Of a stretch of DNA of 64,000 bases, positions 58,072-64,000 are shown in pieces (positions within the stretch are counted from its first letter, which is position 1; each line of letters opens with the position of its first letter). The notes beneath the pieces are model-generated. The model did no database searches and was not told the origin of the DNA. It saw only the letters and a program-made list of their open reading frames with translations. This DNA comes from Variovorax paradoxus B4 (lineage in GTDB: Bacteria > Pseudomonadota > Gammaproteobacteria > Burkholderiales > Burkholderiaceae_C). The stretch spans positions 5,731,262-5,795,261 of the forward strand of contig NC_022247.1 of assembly GCF_000463015.1 (NCBI RefSeq), written 5' to 3'. The position numbers and the translations under genes are program-made.

Positions 58072-59034
58072 TCAGTTCATCAGCGTCGGATTGCGCTTTT
58101 CCTCTTCGATCCGCTGCTGCCGGCGCACGGCTTCGCACTGCGCATGCGCCTTGTATTCGGGCCTGAGGCACTGCGCGGCCATGCACTGGGCCTTCGCGAT
58201 GAAGTTCCGGTCGCCGCAGAGGGCCAGCGGATCGGCGGGCGACGCCGGGGCCGGGGCCGGGGACGAAGGCGGCGCGACGGCAGGGGCCGGTGCGGACGCT
58301 GTCGCGCCAGGCTGCAAGGGTGCCACCGGCGCTGGCTTGCGCGGCTTGGCCGTGGCGAGCGGCGGCTTGGGGCTTGCGGCCGCCGGTGCATCCATCGCCG
58401 ATACCGGCACTGCCGTTTCCGCAACCGGCGCTTCCGCGGCGGGGGATTCCGGCACCGCCACGGCCGGCTCGGGCAACGGCACGGGCGCAGCGGGCGGCGC
58501 GGCAGGCGCTTCGACCCGACCGACCTCTTCCACCGGCCTGTCGGTCCCGTGGCCGTACCAGCCGGCGGCGATCATGAGCAGCCCCACCGCCAACAGCACG
58601 CCCCACAGCCACACGCCGCGCGAGCGCAACGGCTTCTTCTGTGCCTCGGCACCGGCGGACCGCCGCGGCCTGGAGGTCCCGGAAGCAGAAGATTTCTTCT
58701 TCGCTCCGGCGTCCCGCTGTCGCCGGGAAGGAAGTCGGTCGGAAGGCTCCGGCAGGACGATGACGGTCTTGTTGTCGTCGTCCGGCAACCTGGCGCTCGC
58801 GGAAGATGCTGCAGAAGCCGCGTAGACGCCGGCTTCGAAAAGCCCGCCCGGGATCGTGGGCGCACGCAGTTGCGCGGGCGCCGTGGCGGCCCACTCGCGC
58901 TCCGATCTGCTGCCGGGGGCCGGAGGCGGCGCCATTGGCGCGGGTGCGGCAGGCGCCAGCTTGCCGCCGCAGCCCCTGCAGAAATTGGCGCCCTCGCGGT
59001 TCTCCGCGCTGCACACCGGACAGATCAAGGCCAT
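58072..59034 (-). CDS. zinc-ribbon membrane protein with Pro/Ala-rich domain, unknown function
   Basis: A 320-residue protein. The N-terminal zinc ribbon uses C5, C8, C19 and C22 (CPVCSAEN, FCRGCGG). A basic disordered linker precedes one membrane helix (VWLWGVLLAVGLLMIAAGWYG, about 141-161), then about 90 residues of Ala/Pro repeats, and a C-terminal charged module with four cysteines (LCGDRNFIAK, QCMAAQCLRPEYKAHAQCE). The arrangement suggests an inside sensor and an outside module. I recognise no family. Confidence 0.8.
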   Translation of the reverse strand: MALICPVCSAENREGANFCRGCGGKLAPAAPAPMAPPPAPGSRSEREWAATAPAQLRAPTIPGGLFEAGVYAASAASSASARLPDDDNKTVIVLPEPSDRLPSRRQRDAGAKKKSSASGTSRPRRSAGAEAQKKPLRSRGVWLWGVLLAVGLLMIAAGWYGHGTDRPVEEVGRVEAPAAPPAAPVPLPEPAVAVPESPAAEAPVAETAVPVSAMDAPAAASPKPPLATAKPRKPAPVAPLQPGATASAPAPAVAPPSSPAPAPASPADPLALCGDRNFIAKAQCMAAQCLRPEYKAHAQCEAVRRQQRIEEEKRNPTLMN

Positions 59035-59127
59035 GACGACGGACTTCTAGGGAAAAACGATTTCAGGAAAACTGGCGGCGAAGAGCCGTCGAGGGCCGAA
59101 TTGCGGAGCGGGCCGACCGGCCGGTGC

Positions 59128-59589
59128 TCAGGTCACTGCGACGCGCTTGGACCGGTGCGCCATGCGCTTGGCAATCACCGCGCCCAGCCCCATGGCAATT
59201 TCAAGGGCCAGGTTGGGCTGCCGGTTCGACATTTCCGCGAAGCGGATCGCCGTGAGGCGCCACACGCGGCCCGCGCCGGTGACCACCACATTGGCGGAAT
59301 GCGGCTGGCGCGAGAAGAAGGAGCCTTCGCCCACCACCGATCCGGGCATGAGCACGGCCAGCTTCATCTGTTCCTTGCTGCTCACGCGGTGCACGCTGAT
59401 CGCGCCGCTCTCGAGAAAGTACACCGATCGGTCGTGCGTGCCCTGCTCGATGAGAACGTCGCCAACGCCGGTGTCGATGGGCTGCAGGTAGCCCGCCAGC
59501 GTTTCCCACTGTTGTACGTTGAGCGTCAACGCAAAGGCGTCGTTGCTGCTGTTGTCCGCGATTGCGCGGCCCAGGTTCTGGATGGACAT
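59128..59589 (-). CDS. cyclic nucleotide-binding domain protein
   Basis: A 153-residue Crp-like sensor domain with no DNA-binding part. The beta-barrel has TGVGDVLIEQGTHDRSVYFLESGAISVHRV, then the phosphate-binding cassette VVGEGSFFSRQPHSANVVVTGAG, with S in place of the canonical R at the phosphate step (RSA usually). C-helix: FAEMSNRQPNLALEIAMGL. It may respond to a cyclic nucleotide or have lost binding. Lies between the zinc-ribbon gene and mnmE on the same strand, 90 bases from each. Confidence 0.85.
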   Translation of the reverse strand: MSIQNLGRAIADNSSNDAFALTLNVQQWETLAGYLQPIDTGVGDVLIEQGTHDRSVYFLESGAISVHRVSSKEQMKLAVLMPGSVVGEGSFFSRQPHSANVVVTGAGRVWRLTAIRFAEMSNRQPNLALEIAMGLGAVIAKRMAHRSKRVAVT

Positions 59590-59679
59590 GCTTTTCTCAA
59601 CCCCCGCTTCTGTGCCGGAGTATCCGCGAAGGGCGCGGTTTTCGGCTACAAGTCTTTACGTTTTTGAGGTCGGCTGTCT

Positions 59680-61107
59680 CTATTTGCCGATACAGAAGCG
59701 CGAAAAGATCACCCCCAGCAGGTCGTCGGCGCCGAATTCACCGGTAATTTCGTTCAGCGCGTTCTGCGCGAGGCGCAGCTCCTCGGCCAGCAGATCGAGC
59801 AGCTGCGCCTGCGCCGCCAGATGGCTCGCGGCCAGTGCCAGATGGATCTCGACCTGGCTCAGCGCCTGCACATGGCGCGCCCGCGCCAGGTAGACGCCCT
59901 CGGGCACGGCCTGCCAGCCGGCCATGGCCAGCAGCTGTTCGCGCAGCGCCTCGATGCCGAGGCCGGTCTTGGCGGACAAGGCGACGCCCCGGGCCGCGCC
60001 GTCCGCATTCGCCGCATTCGGCATTGGCGCGGCATCCTGCTTGTTCCAGACATCGAGCACCGGCACGCTCGCGGGCAGCTTCTGCCGCAGCCCGCGCAGG
60101 ATCTCGGCGTCGGCGGCAGCGTAGTCGGGCAGGCCGGCGCGCGTCAGGTCGTGCAGGAACAGCACGGCATCGGCGCCCTCGATCTGGCCCCAGGCGCGGG
60201 CCACACCGATCTGTTCGACTTCGTCGCTGCTTTCGCGCAGGCCGGCCGTGTCCACCACGTGCAGCGGCACGCCGTGGATCTGGATGGTCTGCGACACCAC
60301 GTCGCGCGTCGTGCCCGCCACCGCGCTCACGATGGCCAGCTCGGCGCCGGCCAGCGCGTTGAGCAGCGAGCTCTTGCCCGCATTGGGCTGGCCCGCGATG
60401 ACCACCTTGATGCCTTCGCGCAGCAGCGCGCCCTGCTTCGCTCGCTGCTGCACCGCTGCCAGCTGCTCCTGCAACTTCACCAGTTGCCCGGCCGCATCGG
60501 CCTTTTGGAGGAAGTCGATTTCCTCCTCCGGGAAATCGAGCGTCGCCTCCACCAGCATGCGCAGATGGATCAGCGCATCGCGCAGCGCGTGGATCTCGCG
60601 CGAAAAGGCGCCCGAAAGCGAGCGCCCGGCGCTGCGCGCAGCCGCCTCGGTGCTGGCGTCGATCAGGTCGGCGATGGCCTCGGCCTGGGCGAGGTCGATC
60701 TTGCCGTTGAGAAAGGCGCGCTGGCTGAACTCACCCGGCTCGGCCACGCGCAGGCCGGGCAATCGCGGCCGGCCGGTGACCGGATCGGGCTCGGCGGCGG
60801 CCTCGAGGCAGCGCGCCAGCAGCAGTTGCAGCACGACCGTTCCGCCGTGGGCCTGCAGTTCGAGCACGTCCTCGCCGGTGAACGAATGGGGCGAGGGAAA
60901 GTGGATGGCCAGGCCGTGGTCGACCGGCTCTCCGGCCGCATCACGGAAGGGGAGGTAGGTGGCTTCCCGCGGCTTCAGCGGCCGGCCGCAGAGCGCGTCG
61001 ATCAGCGGCGCGAGCCGGGCGCCCGAGACCCGCACGATGCCCACCGCCCCGCGCCCCGAAGCGGTGGCGATGGCGACGACGGGATCGGTGGTGCGGGCAA
61101 AGGTCAT
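59680..61107 (-). CDS. mnmE: tRNA uridine-5-carboxymethylaminomethyl GTPase MnmE
   Basis: A 475-residue GTPase that works with MnmG on wobble uridine 34. N-terminal folate domain (about 1-120), helical domain, and an inserted G domain: [31 protein letters not shown] and NKQD. The C-terminal catalytic C472 lies in the conserved end FCIGK. Standard position next to yidC at the origin. Confidence 0.97.
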   Translation of the reverse strand: MTFARTTDPVVAIATASGRGAVGIVRVSGARLAPLIDALCGRPLKPREATYLPFRDAAGEPVDHGLAIHFPSPHSFTGEDVLELQAHGGTVVLQLLLARCLEAAAEPDPVTGRPRLPGLRVAEPGEFSQRAFLNGKIDLAQAEAIADLIDASTEAAARSAGRSLSGAFSREIHALRDALIHLRMLVEATLDFPEEEIDFLQKADAAGQLVKLQEQLAAVQQRAKQGALLREGIKVVIAGQPNAGKSSLLNALAGAELAIVSAVAGTTRDVVSQTIQIHGVPLHVVDTAGLRESSDEVEQIGVARAWGQIEGADAVLFLHDLTRAGLPDYAAADAEILRGLRQKLPASVPVLDVWNKQDAAPMPNAANADGAARGVALSAKTGLGIEALREQLLAMAGWQAVPEGVYLARARHVQALSQVEIHLALAASHLAAQAQLLDLLAEELRLAQNALNEITGEFGADDLLGVIFSRFCIGK

Positions 61108-61129
61108 GGAAGCGCGATTCTTTCAGCAA

Positions 61130-61159
61130 AAAGACAAAAGGCCGCAGATGCGGCCCTTT
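61130..61159 (-). terminator. intrinsic terminator between yidC and mnmE
   Basis: On the minus strand GGCCGC pairs with GCGGCC (61140-61145 with 61150-61155) around a four-base loop and is followed by TTTTGTCTTTTT. It lies 26 bases after the yidC stop, so mnmE probably has its own promoter or relies on read-through. Confidence 0.85.
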
Positions 61160-61185
61160 GCGGGAGTGGCGGCGGCCGCTGCGGC

Positions 61186-62877
61186 TTATTTGCCCAGCAC
61201 GCCCAGCCGCTTGTTGATGAACCACTGCTGCGCGATCGACAGCACGTTGTTGGTGATCCAGTACAGCACCAGGCCGGCCGGGAAGAAGATGAACATCACG
61301 CTGAACGCGAGCGGCATGATCCACATCAGCTTGGCCTGCATCGGATCGGGCGGCGTCGGGTTGAGCCAGGTCTGGAACAGCGAGGTGAGCGTCATCACGA
61401 CCGGCAGGATGTACCAGGGGTCCGGTGCCGACAGGTCGGTGATCCAGCCGATCCACGGCGCGTGGCGCATTTCGACCGACGACAGCAGCACCCAGTACAG
61501 CGCGATGAACACCGGGATCTGGATCACGATCGGGAAGCAGCCGCCCATCGGATTGACCTTCTCGGTCTTGTAGATTCGCATCATTTCCTGCTGCATTTCC
61601 TGCGGCTTGTCCTTCAGCCGCTCGCGCATTTCCATGATCTTCGGATTGATGGCCTTCATCTTGGCCATGCTCGCGTAGGCCTTGGCGTTGAGCCAGTAGA
61701 AGGCCGCCTTCAGCAGCACCACCAGCGCCACGATGGCCCAGCCCCAGTTGCCCAGGATGCCGTGCAGCTGGTTCAGCAGCCAGTACAGCGGCTTCGAGAT
61801 GATCGCGAAGATGCCGTAGTCCTTGACCAGGTCGAGGCCCGGCGCGATGGCTTCGAGCTTCTTTTCTTCCTCGGGGCCGGCGAACAGCGCGCTGTTGACC
61901 ACCTGCGTCTGCCCGGGGGCGATCTTCGGCAGCGTGGCCACCATGGCGACGGTGAAGAGGTTGTCGCCCAGGTCCTTCACGCGGAATTCGCGCTTGAGCT
62001 GTTCGCTGGCCGGGTCGCCCTTGAGGAGCCAGGCCGACACGAAGTAGTGCTGCACCATGGCAACCCAGCCGTCGTTGGCGGGCGGCGGCGGCTCGATCTT
62101 GCCCTTGGCAATGTCCTTGAAATCGAGCTTATGGAACTTCTTCTCGTTGGTGTACGCGGCCGGGCCGGTGAAGGTGTTGGTGCCGAACATCGTGCCGGCG
62201 GCCACCGTGCCGTGGCGCAGCAGCTGCATGTAGAGCTGCGCATCGCGCGGCTGGTCGCTCACGTTGACGACCTCGTGGCGCACGCCGATGGCGTAGTCGC
62301 CGCGATGGAACACGTAGGTCTTGACGTACTTCAGGCCGCCGACGGGCGCGCTTTCGAAGCCCACTTCCAGCGTGTCCTGGCCTGCGGCCATTTCGCGCGG
62401 ACCGGCCTTCGGCGCCATCGGCGTCAGGTGGTTGGGGAAGCGGTCGCCGGAATCGACCGGGTTCAGCAGGCCGGTCTGCGCCACGTAGCGCGTGGCCGGC
62501 GAGCCGTTCTCGAACAGCACGACGTGCTTGGTGCGATCGGCTTCGTCGTACTTGAGCAGTTCGAGGTAGTTGACCGTGGCGCCTTCGCTGTCGATCACCG
62601 CCTTGAACAGGTCGGTGGTCACGTTGACCTGCTCGCGCGGCGCGGCGGGCGCGGTCTGCGTGGGCACGGCGCCCGCGCTGCCGCTGGCGGCGGAAGCGGT
62701 TGGCACGCCATTGCTGGCGGCTGGCGCGCTGCCTGCCGGAGCGCTGGCCACGGCGGCCGGCTTGCTCGACGGCAGGAAGGTCGGCTTGTTGCCGTTGAAG
62801 ACCTGCCATTGGTCCCACAGCAGCACCAGCGAGAAACCAAAAATCACCCACAGGATCGTGCGGCGGATATCGTTCAT
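61186..62877 (-). CDS. yidC: membrane protein insertase YidC
   Basis: A 563-residue Oxa1/YidC-type insertase. N-terminal anchor helix (RRTILWVIFGFSLVLLW), an Ala/Pro/Ser-rich linker, a periplasmic beta-sandwich (about 85-350), then five helices with the hydrophilic groove region GGCFPIVIQIPVFIALYWVL and MPLAFSVMFIFFPAGLVLYWITNN. It inserts proteins alone or with SecYEG. ATG overlaps the yidD stop (ATGA). Confidence 0.97.
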   Translation of the reverse strand: MNDIRRTILWVIFGFSLVLLWDQWQVFNGNKPTFLPSSKPAAVASAPAGSAPAASNGVPTASAASGSAGAVPTQTAPAAPREQVNVTTDLFKAVIDSEGATVNYLELLKYDEADRTKHVVLFENGSPATRYVAQTGLLNPVDSGDRFPNHLTPMAPKAGPREMAAGQDTLEVGFESAPVGGLKYVKTYVFHRGDYAIGVRHEVVNVSDQPRDAQLYMQLLRHGTVAAGTMFGTNTFTGPAAYTNEKKFHKLDFKDIAKGKIEPPPPANDGWVAMVQHYFVSAWLLKGDPASEQLKREFRVKDLGDNLFTVAMVATLPKIAPGQTQVVNSALFAGPEEEKKLEAIAPGLDLVKDYGIFAIISKPLYWLLNQLHGILGNWGWAIVALVVLLKAAFYWLNAKAYASMAKMKAINPKIMEMRERLKDKPQEMQQEMMRIYKTEKVNPMGGCFPIVIQIPVFIALYWVLLSSVEMRHAPWIGWITDLSAPDPWYILPVVMTLTSLFQTWLNPTPPDPMQAKLMWIMPLAFSVMFIFFPAGLVLYWITNNVLSIAQQWFINKRLGVLGK

Positions 62878-63161
62878 GACGAAGACTTCTTGTCGGAGGA
62901 GAGGAGAGACGAAAACAGCGAGCCTGGCCTGCCAGTGCGACGCTGTGATTTCGGTGGAACCGGATCGTGCCCGCCCTGGCACCAGGGCTGGCAGCGCGCG
63001 ATGCGGTGCAGCGTGAGATAGCTGCCCTTGAGCGCGCCATGCACTTCCAGCGCCTCGATCGAATACACGGAGCAGCTCGGCGTGAAGCGGCACGACTGGC
63101 CGAGCCAGGGGCTCAGCAGCAGTCGGTAGCCCTTCACGAGGCCGATCAGCAGGCGTTTCAT
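62874..63161 (-). CDS. yidD: membrane protein insertion efficiency factor YidD
   Basis: A 95-residue small protein. LIGLVKGYRLLLSPWLG is an amphipathic N-terminal helix, then SCRFTPSCSVYSIEALEVHG with conserved cysteines, and HRIARCQPWCQGG. A variable, basic and Ser-rich tail follows. It helps YidC-dependent insertion. Starts in ATGA overlap with rnpA and ends in one with yidC. Confidence 0.95.
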   Translation of the reverse strand: MKRLLIGLVKGYRLLLSPWLGQSCRFTPSCSVYSIEALEVHGALKGSYLTLHRIARCQPWCQGGHDPVPPKSQRRTGRPGSLFSSLLSSDKKSSS

Positions 63162-63577
63162 GAGGAGGAGGAGGAGGAGGGTGCAGCCGGAGGCACCGGC
63201 GCGCGTGCGGCGCGCGCCAGCAACTGCTGGAGTTCGGCCCGAACGGCGCCCTTGAGCTTGTCCGAGGAGGCGCTCACGAATTCCTTGCGGTCGAAACCCG
63301 CGCGCAGCCGCACCACGTGCGCAGCACGCGGCAGGCCAGTATCGGGCGCGGCGCTCACGGTGTAGATCTGGCGCTTGATGGCATTGCGCGTGACCGCGCG
63401 GCGCGCCCAGCGCTTGGGCACCATGGCACCCAGCCAGACATCGTCGGACGCGAACAGCGGCTGTGCGCTCGACGAAAGATCGAGCGCACAGCGGTGCAAT
63501 GCGAAATGAGCAGTGCGCGCCACGGTGGCACCTGCGAGGACGGCCTGGAATTGCGCGCGGGTCTTGAGCCGCTGCAT
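63158..63577 (-). CDS. rnpA: ribonuclease P protein component
   Basis: A 139-residue RNase P protein subunit that aids M1 RNA in trimming tRNA 5' ends. QRLKTRAQFQAVLAG opens, and the RNR box is present as WARRAVTRNAIKRQIY. The C-terminus is longer than usual, an Ala-rich helix and PSSSSSS coded by TCC repeats. ATG at 63577; 101 bases after rpmH. Confidence 0.96.
   Translation of the reverse strand: MQRLKTRAQFQAVLAGATVARTAHFALHRCALDLSSSAQPLFASDDVWLGAMVPKRWARRAVTRNAIKRQIYTVSAAPDTGLPRAAHVVRLRAGFDRKEFVSASSDKLKGAVRAELQQLLARAARAPVPPAAPSSSSSS
63162..63181. repeat. GAG/TCC trinucleotide tract at the rnpA-yidD junction
   Basis: Six GAG units on the plus strand (TCC serine codons in rnpA on the minus) run up to the yidD start. 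The tract replaces any ribosome site for yidD, so yidD must rely on coupling. Slippage would change only the tail of RnpA. Confidence 0.85.
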
Positions 63578-63678
63578 GGAAGCCGAGCCGTGTCCGCCGT
63601 TACGGGTCGGGCCAGAAGCGCTGGCTGCAGGAGCTGGCGCTGGCGGTTCGGCTGCTGGCAACGGCAGGCGGGCTGCCG

Positions 63679-63813
63679 TCAGACGGCCAGGCGCTTGCGG
63701 CCCTTGGCGCGGCGTGCGTTGATGACGGCACGGCCGCCGCGGGTCTTCATGCGGACCAGAAAGCCGTGGGTACGGGCGCGGCGGACTTTGGATGCTTGGT
63801 ATGTGCGTTTCAT
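63679..63813 (-). CDS. rpmH: 50S ribosomal protein L34
   Basis: A 44-residue ribosomal protein: [18 protein letters not shown], then [20 protein letters not shown]. Complete and conserved, too short for usual ORF listing. First gene of the run to yidC on this strand. AGGAA-like bases precede the ATG. Confidence 0.98.
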   Translation of the reverse strand: MKRTYQASKVRRARTHGFLVRMKTRGGRAVINARRAKGRKRLAV

Positions 63814-63921
63814 GATGGTTCCTGATTCCCTGTTTCCGCAGGCAAAAAAGCCGCGGGCGCCGGAGAGCGTGTTTCGGATTGGCCCCCGAAAGACGCAATG
63901 AGGTTTTCAGGGAAACCCGCA

Positions 63922-63950
63922 ATTATCGCAAACATTCGGCCCCCTAACAA
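63922..63950 (-). promoter_or_regulatory. sigma-70 type promoter of rpmH-rnpA
   Basis: On the minus strand TTGTTA (63945-63950) and GATAAT (63922-63927) are separated by 17 bases, close to consensus. It leaves a leader of about 100 bases before the rpmH ATG at 63813. Confidence 0.8.
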
Positions 63951-63992
63951 TCTTCGACTGGATTTGCGGGCCTTTCGCCGCCGCCGGCAGCG

Positions 63993-64000
63993 TGTGGATA
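63993..64000. other. truncated DnaA box at the window edge
   Basis: TGTGGATA are the first eight of nine bases of the DnaA box TGTGGATAA. With rpmH-rnpA adjacent it indicates that oriC/dnaA lies directly beyond the edge. Confidence 0.65.

Noticed and set aside
59821..63021. Long open frame (over 1000 codons) antisense to mnmE and yidC
   Set aside because: Composition typical of antisense shadows (His/Arg/Gln-rich), no motifs, and both true genes are certain.

Overview
The window looks like a chromosomal segment of a high-GC betaproteobacterium of the Comamonadaceae, most like Variovorax. This is inferred from the GC-rich codon use, the Burkholderiales-type gene orders rsmA-surA-lptD-(divergent)-amgK and lptC-kdsC-kdsD, and the replication-origin end rpmH-rnpA-yidD-yidC-mnmE. 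Coding density is high, about 62 genes. I see no insertion sequence, phage, integrase, CRISPR array, tRNA or rRNA. The last bases, after rpmH, hold a truncated DnaA box, so dnaA/oriC probably lies just beyond position 64000.

Region by region. 1-5.1 kb: the tail of a LysR regulator, then a six-gene minus-strand operon (ABC ATPase, class IV aminotransferase-like protein, binding protein, two permeases, GntR/FCD regulator) with a clear palindromic operator in front of it. 5.2-15.5 kb: single metabolic and stress genes (SlyD-like PPIase, CYTH-CHAD protein, amidase, VOC protein, pirin, YciI), a protealysin-like M4 peptidase coupled to an emfourin-like inhibitor, the Mn importer MntH, and two lipoproteins. 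15.6-21.4 kb: gap and tkt, then divergently speD, a MurU-like nucleotidyltransferase and pepP. 21.4-30 kb: a LysR gene and a minus-strand cluster of an SPFH-SHOCT protein, a DUF4178 zinc-ribbon protein, DUF350, a membrane aminopropyltransferase, a Tat-lipoprotein flavin oxidase and a secreted phytase-like protein. 30-33.5 kb: the malic enzyme-phosphotransacetylase fusion maeB and a secreted RNase with its barstar inhibitor. 33.8-42.7 kb: rsmA-surA-lptD and divergent amgK-rsmE, an M20 peptidase and a YidB-like protein. 42.8-51.2 kb: MFS transporter, lipase-like hydrolase, M20 dipeptidase, DUF72, bactofilin, a voltage-gated-type K+ channel, YigZ, metW and metX. 51.2-52.4 kb: two riboswitches, a SAM-II element with a terminator before metX and a yybP-ykoY manganese element before a GDT1-type Mn exporter. 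52.4-64 kb: RRM protein, SDR, lptC-kdsC-kdsD, a Kef-type antiporter, a zinc-ribbon membrane protein, a cNMP-binding protein, and mnmE-yidC-yidD-rnpA-rpmH.

How the genes work together. Envelope assembly is the recurring theme: SurA, LptD and LptC for LPS and outer-membrane proteins, KdsC/KdsD for Kdo, AmgK and MurU for recycling of MurNAc, YidC for membrane insertion, and bactofilin. Manganese uptake (MntH) and efflux (GDT1 family) are both present, and the efflux gene carries the expected riboswitch. Methionine entry (MetX/MetW) sits behind a SAM-II riboswitch. SpeD could supply decarboxylated SAM to the aminopropyltransferase of the 22-30 kb cluster. The items most worth following up are that cluster, the aminotransferase-like protein with no lysine at the PLP site, the GntR palindrome, the protease-inhibitor and RNase-inhibitor pairs, and the riboswitch pair.
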